Below the pieces are notes generated by a model. That model worked only from the letters and a program-made list of their open reading frames with translations. It was not told the DNA's origin and did no database searches. From Chalciporus piperatus (taxonomy: Eukaryota; Basidiomycota; Agaricomycetes; Boletales; Boletaceae): DNA of 64,000 nucleotides. Where the stretch lies: the NCBI GenBank assembly GCA_038093975.1, contig JBBPTG010000002.1, forward strand, positions 124,001 through 188,000. Direction: 5' to 3'. The position numbers and the translations under genes are program-made. Shown in pieces: positions 21,336 to 36,900 of the stretch. How positions within the stretch are numbered: the first letter of the stretch is position 1; each line of letters opens with the position of its first letter.

Positions 21336-23009
21336 CTAGGCGTAGCCGGGTTCATCCAACTCCTGCTCTGCTTCAGGTTCTTCCTCAATGCGCTCACGGA
21401 TACCAGTCTTCGCGGCATCCGCGGCAGCCTTGGCATCCTTCTTTCGTTTTGCCGATTCTTTGAGTTTTTCCCACCGTTCCCGGAAACGTGCAATCATGAC
21501 TTTCTGTGAGACAATGAAATTTCAGACAATGAGAATATCTGTCAGAGCCACGGCCAACCTGTTTATCGTTATCTGTGCGTGCGACTCGAAGTTCTTCTTC
21601 TAGATCCCTGATCCGGCGTAAGAGCTGTGCCTCCCGATCACGCCCTGCATTGAGTGCTGCCATAGGAGCGGGGACGGCCGGTATGTTAATATTAAGAGCA
21701 TTGAGATCAACCGTCGGTTGTTGGCCGCCTGGCCGCTGTAAGACGAGCGAAGCACCCATAGCGCGTTGTGCCTAAGACACATTGGTCAGTGTGCGTAGTG
21801 AGGTAGCCGCGGGGGGATCCCACCTGATGCCGCGCCAGCACTATACTATCCCGCAGCATTTGATCTTGTTCTTTTCGTAGTTGTATCACGCGCTCCGCCG
21901 TGGCGAGTCGTCTCTGAATCTCCCCTAACTCTTGTGTCAGGGAAACATTTTCTCGTCGCAAAGCCGACGGTTCCGACTCGGAGGGAATTAAACAGAAAGA
22001 TTCTGATAGGTCGTCACCTTCATTCAACGGGAGGATTGTAACGAAAGTGATTTCGTTAGAGAACGAAAGGACATACCTTCGTCTACCAATACTTCCTCGT
22101 CCGTTTCTTCCAGAACTACATCTTGTCCTGCACCAATGGCATGAGTGGGGTTATTGATATGGACTTGGCAATGAAACATACTCGATTTTGATTTCCCATC
22201 TAGTCCCAGTTTCCGAGAAAACTTGGAAACAAACGGTTCATCAGTGTCACTACTTGAGCTACCATCTCGTTGCAACCCCTTCTTTCCCAAAAAGCTGGGC
22301 TCTGTTCCGAGGGGAGCGGTAGTGAAGGCGACAGGCTGGGAAAGATTGTCCATCATCCCTTCCATGATTCTCCAAAAGTTATTGAAAGCGTCACCCGGAT
22401 CAGACTGTTCCCGGAGCGGATGTAATGATCATCTGTTTCAGACAAGACGTAGAGCGAGATCTGACGTACCCGTTGCCCAAGGACCATGAACGATTCGTCG
22501 ACGTTGTTTTGCGAGTCCATCAGTCGTAAGGAACCGGTTGAAAGCAGTGGAGGGGATGGAGCTGGATGGACGGCATGGGGTACTCCACTTGGCCCTGAAG
22601 CACTCCGTTCGGCTCGCATCTGAGCAGACGATGTCTTCTGTGGCAGAGTCGGATCTTTCTTCTCTTCTCTTAGTTTAGAAATCCTTCGCTCGAGATCTTT
22701 CGCCGCCTTATTGTGGTCATTGTACAACATATGAAGGGTTCGCTTTGTCTGCAAGGATGAATCGCTAAGGGGCACAGCATGACAAGTTGAAGGGAAGTAC
22801 GTTGCTATTGCTCGATTTCTCTTCGCATAACAGAAAGGCCCTTGCAGCCTTTGTGTGTTCTTCTGCGGCTGGGATCAACAGCCCTTCATTGAGGAAATCT
22901 TCGGCATTCGCAGCGTGTTGGTGTGCCTATAGAACTTGCCACCTGAGTAATGGGCATGGTCCACCGCGATGGAACTCACGAGGTGCAAAGGTGAGTCTAC
23001 TGCAGACAT
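21336..23009 (-). CDS. Atg38/NRBF2-like coiled-coil protein with N-terminal MIT-like domain
   Basis: Splicing a GTGAGT intron gives an N-terminus MSAVDSPLHL joined to AHQHAANAEDFLNEGLLIPA, then AEEHTKAARAFL. The SPLHLAHQHA start and the helix that follows resemble the MIT domain of NRBF2/Atg38 (PLNLAHQQ in the animal protein), a subunit of the autophagy PI3-kinase complex I. The next exon is a charged helix (TLHMLYNDHNKAAKDLERRI), then a Ser/Pro linker, an acidic block DVVLEETDEEVLVDEGDDLS, and two coiled coils (RRENVSLTQELGEIQRRLAT; REAQLLRRIRDLEEELRVAR). The end is basic then acidic (EPEAEQELDEPGYA), with the stop at 21336-21338. Length is about 460 residues. MIT plus C-terminal coiled coil fits Atg38, but other MIT or coiled-coil proteins are possible. 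Function is inference. Confidence 0.55.
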
Positions 23010-24071
23010 GGCTTCTGCGCTTACTACAAGGATGTAGAGGGGATTCGTGCAAGGGATATGGCAGGTGTGTTCATTGAGTGGCTGGTTGTTCTCGGCCCAA
23101 TGTGACCTAATGCAGCATCCTTTTTGGGAGAGCCACTCAAAAGTCACATCAAGCTTGCTCAAGTACATGAACCAAGTCAAATGGATTGGACCTCCCAATG
23201 CCTCGGATGGAAGCTCTGGAGCTCCATAACCTGTGAGATCCATTTACAATATATCTTGTACCCTCCAAATTCTAACTGGGTTAAAGACTTCTAGTGCCGA
23301 CTTCCCTAGGAACGGTCTCAGTCCGATGAAACAAGCTTCCTGTCTCCGTTTACCGTTAGTCCGGCGCAGGAAAAGGTTGGTGGTCTATTATATCCCTGTC
23401 AATGGCACACGTCGGTGCCCTTGTCTCGATTAGTTATGATCGCCTCACGGAGGCTCAGAGTTGTTATGCCAGTGTTCTTCTCCCAGGATTGCATCGACAT
23501 CAAGCCTGCGCACGCGACAGAAGGATAGATCTATCAGGCGCGCTTAAACGTAGTAGCGGAGACTCGGAGACTCGGTTCGGGGACGGAAGACTGACGGAAG
23601 ACATCTGTTTTACTCCCGAACTCCAAGTGACCAGATCTAACCCAAGATTCGGGATGGGCGCGACATGCCATATCCCGGTCGAGCCAGCGCATTGAGTGTC
23701 AGACACACAAGTTTCACTCATACCGGCCGCCAGTCATGACGAGCGTGGCTAGCGCGGTTGGTACTTGCCCCCCCCGCTACCATGTTCAAGAAAAGTTTTG
23801 ATGGAGCTGTGGTGAATCATTGGCCTCGTACGATTAGATCCATACCTACTGCTAGTAGACTCGAGGTAGAACAAGACTTGAGCTTGATGCCGAATATGCC
23901 GAATGACACACTGCGGGCGGTGTCTGAAAACGGGCGCCGTTCTGTCCTCGCCGTTGTTGTTGTCCTCCTCGTCGTCAACATCCAACGACATCAATTTCAC
24001 GATCGCCAGAGACCCATTTACTGAGGACAGGCTATCTGCATCGAGCTAGACTCAAGACTTTGTTCAATCCG
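23010..24071. other. 1.06 kb gap between divergent genes
   Basis: This must hold the promoters of the Atg38-like gene and RSP5. Frames at 23402-23695 and 23758-24024 lack recognised motifs. Part may be the 5' leader of RSP5. No tRNA or repeat was seen, apart from short CTCGGAGACTCGG-type duplications near 23560. Confidence 0.5.
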
Positions 24072-27033
<2,962 letters not shown>

Positions 27034-27336
27034 GCTGTATAGAACCGGAGAAACATACTATTTACCCCCCTCCCCACTTGCCTTTTCCCTCACCTTTTCA
27101 TTTTCCCCCCTTTATGACTGAATGACATCCTATCTCTTTTGTAATCTTATAGGGACGTATTTGTTTGGAACCCAACAGGTTCATGATCCCCTTTCGGCGT
27201 TGATTCTGGTGTACAGAGATTTATCGATTATCGCTCATGTTTTTACGCGCAAAGCAAACACGTTGGTATATAAGAACCCGTAACGATACACTATCTACAG
27301 TAGAAACGAATGTGAGGGAAACGTCCAATACCCATC
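27034..27336. other. convergent 3' gap
   Basis: This is 303 bp between the ends of RSP5 and ABD1. It contains C/T-rich runs (about 27061-27115) of the kind found in 3' untranslated regions. No gene was seen. Confidence 0.5.
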
Positions 27337-29521
27337 TCATCGTTTCTCAAACGCGAACCCAATGTAAATGTCTGGCGCACCGTGCATCAGCATCCCCGCG
27401 GTATATAAGGCGTAGATGAGTGAAATGACTCACTGGCAGCTTCCCATTGATCCTCGTTCATCGAGCTCTCGCCATTCGCGTCCACGACCTTCATGCGAAG
27501 CATGAGATCCTTGAACTCTTCTCGCTCGGAGTGTTCTGCAAAGATTTCATGAAATTCTTCCTTGTAGATTGGGTGGAGCGAATATTCCGCGGCGAGACTA
27601 CAGCAAAAAAAAAGAATATCAGAAAATCGACCGACCGGTCATCCGACTGCATCCAATTCGAAAGCGGAAGAAGATTTGAGGGTGGCAAGTGCGAACATCT
27701 TTCGAGGGGGGTGAAGCAGACCCCACGGAAGTCGTTTACAATTACACGACGCGGAGGGGTACGACCCATGACAGACTGGGGAAACCTACCCTACGAAATT
27801 ATCCCAGTCGACAATATATTCTGGTACATCTTCGACCGCATCCTTGAGGAAAAAGTAATAGCGATGTCCAAATAACGGACGAGATTGTCGATCTTCAAAG
27901 CGGATTCGGTAAACTGAGTTGCCAAAGGAAAGATCAGTTGCGGAAGGAGGTAATGCGTCCAGCCGTTCCCTGAGAGCTGAGTTATCCTTCCGGCAGGCAA
28001 TCGAGTAAGAACGATGCATACAGTAGTTGATCGGCATTTGGGATAGTACCGAGATATACCCCACCCTTGCGGAGATATTGGCTCACGTTACTGAGCATGC
28101 AACGCGCTTTTTGTGACGTCTCGAAAGCATAGTGCATACAGAATTGCATAGAGACCACGTCGAAAGGCTGGGAAAGCCGTTCCGGCGGGAAAGCGCTGGA
28201 TATAGGCTTGGTATAGCAATCGATTGCAGCGAACGCAGCGTCAAAGCGCGGTGGACGCATCGTCTGCCATCTTTCGCGAGCTTGATTGACAGACACATCA
28301 GCAATATCTGTAAGAGTTATTTGCACGCTATGAGCGAGCCCAAACAGAAACTGGTCGTGACCCACCAGCACAGACCAGTTCTTTTATCCGCGCTTTTGCC
28401 CATTTCGTTAGGTCACCGCCCTTGCCACAACCTAGGTCAAGAACTTTACCACGTCCTCTATTTGGCCCTGAGGACTGGGATACCACAGAGGAAGAGAGGG
28501 CTGGGTGAGCAAAGCGAGTGATGAGGACTGATTTCACCCAATTATTGAAATTTTTGAGGCCGATGATGGGAGAATCCATGCGTTGTTTCACGCCGACTTC
28601 GGGACGCATGTTATCTGCAGAAGCAGAGACGGTACCAAGTCAGAAATACCACGGGCGAGATACACAGGAAACCTTACAGTGGTCGACGACTTTTTCCACG
28701 TCTCCCGCATGTCGCTTGGTAGGTGGACCATCACTCGGAGACGTGCTACGATCTCGTTTACGCTTGTTGAGGAGGAGCTGCGCTCCGGTGCCACGATAGT
28801 GTCGGTACAACTCCATCTCTTGCGGAGTCATTGGGACAAGGACGGAGCCTGCGGGTGTTTTACGGTGACGCGGGTGGTAGGGGATATTTGAGAGGGGAGG
28901 GGGAGGGGGAGGCATGGATGAGGGTGATGCGGTACGGTGAGCGATAAACGGGGGATGATCTGAAGAAGCAGAGGATATTCGGGGGGAAGGAGGGAATATA
29001 CGGGAGGAGGAAGAGGCAGATAGGGAAGCTGTGTCGGGCTGCTGGGCTTGGAAGGGTGTGCGAGATGAAAGCGTTGGCGGGTTCTGGCGTGAGAAATAGT
29101 GCGTCTGTCCATCCTCTGAATATGTGTCCTCGCGGGGGATATCGAGAGCCGGGAGATTGCTCCGCCGCCGCAGGGAGGGTGCACCAGCCAACCTGTCCGC
29201 ATCCCCGTTTGAAGCGGTCAGTGGCGAGGCGGAAAGAGGAGATTGGGTGTCGTTGGCAAGCAGTAAATGCGATAAGCTGGACGGTCTCGCCGAAGCCGGT
29301 CCAGGGGTGCGTGGCTCTTGAGGTTCCGAGTTGAGTAAGACTGCCAAATCTGTGGCCCGACGAGCAATGGTTGGGCTGTTGGTCGCTCGCGAGGAAGATG
29401 GACGGGATGAGGAGGGGGAGGGGGAGGGTAGGTCGGTGTCGTGGGGGTGAGTTGGGAGTTGTTTTAGCTGAGAAATTGGGGAGTTGAGGGCTGCATCTCT
29501 GACTGGGTCGAAGGCTGGCAT
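27337..29521 (-). CDS. ABD1: mRNA cap guanine-N7 methyltransferase (Abd1/RNMT)
   Basis: This enzyme methylates the GpppN cap to m7GpppN using S-adenosylmethionine in the nucleus. The first 290 codons are Ser/Pro-rich and poorly ordered (MPAFDPVRDAALNSPISQLK), much longer than in yeast. The catalytic domain starts near 28640 (RMDSPIIGLKNFNNWVKSVL). The AdoMet site reads KVLDLGCGKGGDLTKWAKAR near 28420. After an intron comes ADIADVSVNQARERW, and then FDVVSMQFCMHYAFETSQ and GGVYLGTIPNADQLL. An intron (donor GTATGC) joins LL to ERLDALPPSATDLSFGNSVY. DYYFFLKD-like text (HRYYFFLKDAVEDVPEYIVD) and a 190-bp intron near 27605-27790 come next. The last intron joins DQWEAA to NIYIGFAFEKR, the conserved RNMT end. 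TGA is at 27337-27339. Confidence 0.93.
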
Positions 29522-29601
29522 CTCGAACGTTAAGTATGACTGTCATGATCATACAATTCACTCCATGTATTCAAGCATTACGTAATCGTGGCGTCTTTAT
29601 A

Positions 29602-32600
29602 CTACTCTGAGGTCCTTCCCTTCTCAAGCCATCCCGATATGTCACCCGTAGAACGCTGGATGCGCTTTCAGCCTCACTGCCAGTGCTCACTCGCCAACCA
29701 AAGACTCACCTCGATCCAGGAAACCGAAGCCCGTAGAGTATCCAACGACTGGGAAAGGGCAAGGTGGTATCGTGACGTATCTCGGTTCTACCTCTACACT
29801 CAGCACTGAGCCACAAACGAAGCGGTGCACATACCTCGAAGAATTGTTTGATAGTCTTGATGTCGTCTTCCGTGCTCATGTTGCCGAATGCAGCCTACCA
29901 AAAGGTCATACGTTGGAATTGCTCACACACCGAGTGACCCACCGATATAACACTCTTGAACGAAAAGTTGCCCTTGTACCGCTCCTCAAGCTGTTCAAAA
30001 CTCATCAGCCACGCTCAGATCGACCACATACGAACTTACTGTGGCAAAGTTGTCCATGACAAATTTGGCAGAGCTTCGTCGTGTGCCATAGTTCATCTGT
30101 TGTCCGGAGAAGAAATAGACCAGATCCTGGTTGCGGGCTTTGTGAAGGATGAACTGGTCGGTGTCGGCGTTGCATGACTTGTCCTTGCTTGCGCACATCG
30201 CATACCTGCATACAATGCCGCGTGAATACACCGCATAATGGATCGATCAAGGGCACTTGCATTGCGGAGATACCAACTGAAGGCAACGTTGTTCCATCCT
30301 CGTAAAGTGCTTTGACGAAGTTGTACTCCTCAACTCCACCGTATTTCACGGCCTACAGTAGTCAACGAACAATTCGGACAGTACTTGAAAAACGTTCACT
30401 CACAGTGATCGCTGTTGTCCTGAACAAATCCGCAGGGATCTTGGATTCATCCTTGGTCTCCATGTATGCTTTGAACATCCCTTTCAGCGTATTAACAACA
30501 CTTGTCCATGTTAGCTCAACCCGCCGACGCATACATGCATGAACTTACTCGGGGTCCTCAGCTGCAGCGGCCTGATTAATAGCCTTAGTCCTTAGTTGCG
30601 AAATGTCCACAGGCTCGGAGGGTGAATAGACATAGCCAAGCCGGTCAACGATCGGTTTGAAAAGCTCCTACCCGGATTGGTCAGCTCCAATAAGGAAGCA
30701 CGATCAAAATCATGGAACTTGCCCCTCTAAATCCATTCAAACCTCGAACGATTTCCTTGTTTTCCCACCACGTCGAGATGAGGAGACCCAAGTTTTCTGC
30801 AATACTGTCCCAAACAAGGACTGTCACAATCCGCCAACTGAGTCAAAGAGACCCCAAGTTCAAGAGCACTGAAATACTCACACTCGCGCTCGTTCTTGAA
30901 AATATCAACCACTGTGAGTGCACTGCTCACAGTAGCATGTCCAGACTTGGCGAGTGCCATAGCATCATGAACCAGCCCAATCCGGTCACTCAGGGAGAAG
31001 ATGCTGTCGTCCCCAGCTGCTTCCCACGCGATTCGCCTCAGCCGCTCTTCAGAGTACAGAACCCTGTCTGTTTATTTGTCAGTCCGATAATCAAGGATAC
31101 AAAAAGAAAGAGGCACGGACAAACGCCATACGTCCCCGCATTCAGCTTGTATGGTTTGCTGGTGTCAATCGCAAGAGTGGCATCCCGGGTAGATAACACC
31201 GCTGTGTTATCAATTGATGGTTTCCCAACCGCATCTGCGGTCACAACAGCGAGAGGGATAGTCCTATGCACAGGCGAAGTGTTGGTAAGCACACCAGATC
31301 ATGGGGTAGAAGCAACAAGCCGAACCAAAGGGTCTGGTTATCCTTTTCTTCGGCGGGGCCAGTTTCGAGGAAGCGGTCTTGGCGTACTGTGATACCATGC
31401 TTCGTTTCACTTACAGTTATGACGGGGAATCCCATCTGTACTGTGTCAGCGGTTTGTGGCGACGAAATGGGGTAGCCAAAGAGTACCTTCATGATCCAGT
31501 TGTCCATCATTTCTGGAATGTTGACATTTACGCCACCGGGGACATTGGTAGCTTTGTTGATACCTTCCCAAAGGTCCTTCGTGACAGTGTTCCCGTAAAG
31601 ATGGTTCTTGAGATAGATCGACACGCCTTTGAGGAAACGCTCCTGGCCAACGAAGTTGCACAACATCCGGAGAACTTGTTGATTCTATCGTCAGATCCTC
31701 ATAAATGGCATATCCACTGTATTCATACATACCGGATGCTGCCTTGGCATATGAGAGCGAATCGAAAATCTAGATGGACACCGTCGATTCCCTGCTAGTG
31801 GTCCTTGCATGCTTAGAATGCTTACCTGATTAATCTGATTTGCGTCGGGGCAGCGAACCTCGATGGGATGGGAGGACAACTTGGAGTCAAGATCGAGGGC
31901 GTCATTCAGGTGCTCAGTAATGAATTTAGAGTCGACCTTCCACTCAGGGTAAACCCTAAAGCGAGATCAGATGGAAAATAACATCTAGGCGGGGTCACCT
32001 TACTTATCTAAGTACGATACCAAGGTCAGAAAAGTATAAACCGAGGACACCGCACGTACCGACAATGATAACTTCGCCCATCTTGGATCCAGTGTGAAGA
32101 TTGTGGTGTCTGAATGTGGGAAATGTCTGCGCACCAGAGTTGCAAACCCTTCATTCAAGTACAAGTAATCCCACCACTCCATCGTGGCGATGTCACCAAA
32201 CCTTCCGGTAGGAATTCACCAGAGTATCCGATGTCAGACAGGATGAACTTACCACATGTGAGCAACTTCATGCGATTGGAAGACGGTGATACGTTGCATT
32301 GTCGCCATATCAGGTCGTTCAGGATTCATGAGGAATGCGCTCGTGCGTCCTGTGATAAGCCCCTACCAATCGCTGTAAGTTTACGACTGGGCAAATCATA
32401 TAAGTTATTACCCAGTTCTCCATGGCGCCGGCATCGAAGTCGTGGGCCTTCAAACCAACATTCGTCATTATTCAAAATTGCCAATATGCTTTCTTACCAC
32501 CAAGGTATCCAGTTTCGGCAGGGGATACTCAATGTCGAAAATCTGTTCGTAGAGAGGAAGTACTTTCGCCTTGACGTCGAGCGCATACTGAGCCTGAGCG

Positions 32601-33765
32601 ATGACATCCGGAGTCCCTAATAACGTTCAATCAATTGATGTCATTTGCAACTGCGAGCACGCTTACCGTAAATACGGAGAGGTCGAATCTTTCCCGACAG
32701 CGGACTGTTGTATGAGCTCTCCAAATGAACGAATCCTCCGTTGGCATATGCGACAAGGTATGTCGACATCTACCGTCCAGTGTTAGTCCGTCTTCAAGAT
32801 GTGCCGCCCGGGCTAACAAACTCACGAGAGGAGTTGTATGGAACTTGGTGATCTTCCATTTATCGTTTGCTTCCTCCTCGGTGCTCAGAGTCGCAAACAG
32901 CGTCGCCAGAGCCGCATCATCACTCTTGTCTCCTTCGGGGTTGTAGATCTCTTCGGAAGCTACGGACATGTTGCTCAAGTTGACAGTATTTTCACGAGAT
33001 ATCATGGTGATTGCGAACGACGCTTTGAGTAGGGGCTCATCCCAGGATGGAAATGCGCGCCGGGCAGCAGTAGGCTTGGATGACGACACTCGAATGGAGG
33101 GCTCATATTACAGCAACAGAACTGAACATACCTCAAATTGAGTGAGAGTGTATGCCTTCTTCTCGCCAGCACTCTCATACGTAGACTTGTAGTACCCCAT
33201 CATCGAACCTGTCAGGTTTCCCGAGAAGGCGATAGACAGTGTTGCCGTGGAGTTTGCGGGGAGGGCTGTGGGGAAACTTAGGGTGCCCCGCTCTGCCTCG
33301 GAATCAAACGTCCGTGCCGTATCGATCTGCTGTGTCTTGAGTTCATGGGAGTAAAGTGATACGTCTGATAGCTCCAGATCGGCTACGTTGAATACAAGCG
33401 CAGAAGTCTCTTGCTTGACCTCCAAACTAGTAAATGTATTGGAGCGATCGGTTTACTGAAACGGACGCGCGTCCTTACCTGATCTTGACAAGCCCTTCGA
33501 AGGTCTCCTTCTTGAGATCTGTCTTAATGGTGAGATCATAGTGAGTTGGCTGAACGTCTGTGGGCAAACGAAAATTGCCGGTTGTGACTTGGTTTCCGCT
33601 GCTCATCCTGGATGAGCGAGAGCACGTCCTAGTAGTGATGAAGCTTCCGGAGAGTCGTATTGATATCGGGTCGGAACGACCACGGCGGGCTATGACAGCC
33701 GAATGTTGTCTGCAGAATGCCCCAAGAAAGGTCGTCTGACCCACGCGCAGTAGGAATGATGCCAT
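29602..33765 (-). CDS. APE2: M1-family zinc aminopeptidase (Ape2/Aap1 type)
   Basis: This is a puromycin-sensitive-type aminopeptidase that removes N-terminal residues from peptides. The first ATG (complement 33763-33765) gives MASFLLRVGQTTFLGAFCRQ and a basic Ser/Arg stretch like a mitochondrial presequence. A second Met (about 33606) opens the conserved enzyme (MSSGNQVTTGNFRLPTDVQP). The catalytic core is intact. GAMENW, the exopeptidase motif, sits at about 32410-32430. HEVAHMW joined to FGDIATMEWWDYLYLNEGFA near 32150-32270 gives HExxH plus the third zinc ligand Glu. The C-terminal ERAP1-like helical domain follows. The end reads QSLDTLRASVSWIE, then an intron and RSTGDISGWLEKGRTSE with TAG at 29602-29604. 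Many short introns interrupt it. The stop is only 80 bp from the ABD1 start on the same strand. Confidence 0.94.
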
Positions 33766-33969
33766 ATCTGATATCACCGCGTGGGCTACTTCCTATCTTG
33801 ATTCTAACGTCGACTTTTAGCAAGTTGAGTTGAAGACTCCAAGTTGTCTCAATAGCAGAAACATGCACACGAGGAAACACAAACACCGGCAATACAGCTG
33901 ATTACACACGTAACGCACACCAACAAAACATACATGCACAAGGTCGCAAGGTCTCGAACAATCGAAGCG

Positions 33970-36900
33970 TCAAACATTCAGGCGACCACGGGTAAAGACC
34001 GGTTTCAGGGCTGACAAGGATTTCGGTAGTAGCTCTTGCGCGTTTTGATCGTGTTCCTTCAAGACATTTTGGAAGTGTACCAAGATACTTTCGTTGCAGT
34101 CGATCAGGTCTTCCCAGCCGCGAGTAATAGCCTTGGCATTTTCGTGGTAGGCTTCCTCGAGGCCTACTAACCCATTGAAATACTTTGCGCTACGAAGATC
34201 ATATGAGAGGGTGCATCGAAAACAAAGCGAAACGTTTCACTGGTCGATAGCCATGTGCTGCAGTTCATCCAAGACTTGCTGGACAAGTGCGTCTCGACCC
34301 TTGCGAACATCCTTCCTGACTTTCTCGAATCTATTTGAGACGCCTTTGATGATTTCCTGAGGATTAGATCAGTTATAACAAGAGACGCTTTCAATGAACA
34401 TGAAACTACCGCTTGTATATCATTGAGCACCTATGAATCCGGGTGAAACGTAGGAATGGGAGGAGTCGAGAATCACTCACGTCTACGATATCTTGAATTT
34501 CAACTTGGTCGGATGTCGGGGAGCTCATGGTTTTTGCACGGAATTTGGTTTTCGGTGGGCTTGGGTTACTTTGAATGCTGTACGGAAGACGTTTCTTGCC
34601 GTGGAGTAACTTCGACTTTGAGAGTATCTCCCAAGATAACGCTTGATCGAATGGCTCATTTTTGATGTTTTCAAAGGCCGTTGGAATTATCAGGGGAGAA
34701 AGGACATCGCTCTCTGGAGACGGTAAGCGACCAGTAGAAGTAGGGGAACCCTTGGTTGGCGTTTCCGTCTGGCCGGAGCGAATAACCGGCAGTGACGTGT
34801 TGACCCGTGGCTCGCTTTCGAGTTCGCTGTCCAGCATATAATGGATGGGAGATGCAAATGTAACACTTCGGCCTTTGTTCTGATGCGAAGGGGTAATCGT
34901 TCGAAGCTCCTCGGAGAGCTGCTTTGTGGGGGTAAATTCTGGCTGGTCAGGGGAAACACGGACGTTCGCCTTGCGTGAACCTCTCTTTTGTTGGATTGGA
35001 GACTCGTCGAGAGTGAGATCAATGGTGACAACCTCTTTTCGAGGTGTCGACTCCATAGGTCTGAATGGCTGGACTTCACGTCAGAATTCGAGCTCGTAAC
35101 CCAAACCGGACCAGTCACCTCTGAGGAATCCTCACTTCCCTTGAGGGAGACCGAGTATTCGATCACATCCTCGGGCTCATGAACATCGCTCTCAACGGGG
35201 GAGAGGCCAGGCGCGAGATCAGTCTCATCCGTACTCTTTCCAGCCTTGATCGGGAACCCTTCTCCGTGTTGAGCGTTCGAAACTGCAGGGCGAACGAAGT
35301 CCTCCCACGGTGCCTTCGACAATTTAGCACTGGGACCACTCATTTCATGAGGTCGGATGCTGCAAGGCTACGGTGATAATTCAGAGCCGTCAGCTGCCAG
35401 TCGGGAGACCGGACTGACCTGCGGAATCTCTTGAGCTACGTGGTTCATTGGAGCCATATCCTCAACGACCCTCGTCTTCGCCTGCTATCAAACAGTGCGT
35501 TTCAACCCTGCAGTTGTATGCGACTGCGGGAGTTTAGTGGTGGCTCACCGTACTACCTTGGGTTGTTTCACCGATGCGAAGGGATTCTATGATCGTCGGG
35601 GCCGATATGGGGACTGAACTGTCAACTGGCGGAGTGCCAGGACTTATCTGATCACTGGAGTCCGGCAAAGAAACATCGTCTGACTTGTTCGTATCAGTAG
35701 TGGGAGACGGCCGAGCGCCTGATTGTTTTCCCTTTCTGATCTTGCCACGCGTGGCTTTAGTCTGAGGTCCAGTTGTTGCTGTGGTCCGCTTCTCCTTGAT
35801 CCTTTCTGACCTACGCGTGCTAGCTCGGGTTGGCGTAGATTTCTTTAAGAGGTCGTCCAAGCCCGAGATCAGTGGATCCACAGCGGGAGCGGGTGCACTG
35901 GCCTTCTTCCTTGAGTATCTCTTCGCCCTCGGCGCCACAGTATTAGCAACGGGATCCGTGGGGGCCGATCGTTCTTCGATCGTGTCATTATCCCCCATCT
36001 TCGCTCTACGGATCCTCTTGTGGGGAGGAGCGGATGCCTCAGCTTCGAGTGAGGTAGGCTTAGTCTCTCTCTTTCGACGGCTTCCCGCAATCTTCGGCGG
36101 CGGACTCCTATCTTGGAGACTGGCGCACTCCGCGATTCCCATATCGGTGATAATAGACTCTGCTGGCGCCTTCCTGACCGATTCGTCGGTTGAGTTTCCG
36201 TCGCGGAGCGTATCGTCTTTGACGCCTAACACCTTTGAGATGTTTTTACGGATGACTGGGGGGTCTCGAGAAACAGGAGGCTGGCTTCCAAAAACGTCCG
36301 TGTCGACTATGGGGCCAGCATCCGATGAGGGTGGGGAAACATCGACCCGTGTGCTGGACGACCAATCGATTTCTGGCGATTCGGAAGGGAGCACCGGTTT
36401 CTCGTTTTCCACTGGGCTCCAGGCGGAATCTTGAGGCTTCAACGTAAGTTCTGGGGATTTCTCGCTTCCCGGGACGGAATCCTTTGATTTTCGATCCAAC
36501 TCGCCGATCCGCCTGCGCTTGGTGGTACCTTGTTTTCCTTTCGGGTCACGTTTGCGGGAGGCAGAAATCGAAGTTGTCGCGCGATTCTTGCTCGTATCAA
36601 TCTCTGGTTCGAATTCGGAAATGTCAGAGCATGCATCCTTGTCGCCTGGTGCTTTCGTGACTGTCGCCAGTTCCCCGTGGTGGTGAGGAGGAGGAAGCTG
36701 GGTCGACACCGATAACTCGCTTTTGAGCGCAATGGTAGGTTTGATCTCTCTAAGTGTGGGTGGCTGGGTAATAGCCTCTGGGTCCGAGAGGAGTGCAGAT
36801 ATCTCCTTTCCATGCTGAAGTCCCGGAAACCCTTCGGACGTCGTCGAGTCATCGATATTGGTATTGTAGACTAAATAAAGTGATTAGTCGCGAGGGACAA

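Noticed and set aside
23402..23695. 97-codon plus-strand frame upstream of RSP5
   Set aside because: No family features; probably promoter or 5' leader DNA.
27447..27875. 142-codon plus-strand frame
   Set aside because: It is antisense to the last exons and the 190-bp intron of ABD1.
30712..31392. 226-codon plus-strand frame
   Set aside because: It lies antisense to the aminopeptidase gene and shows no family features; it is a shadow of the real gene.
35781..36434. 217-codon plus-strand frame
   Set aside because: It is antisense to the disordered middle of the axis candidate, and its Ser-rich text is explained by the charged codons opposite.
34406..36709. Two or three separate minus-strand genes in the 34-37 kb region
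   Set aside because: Canonical introns (e.g. a 50-bp GTGACT...CCAG intron near 35070-35120) join the frames into one continuous protein.
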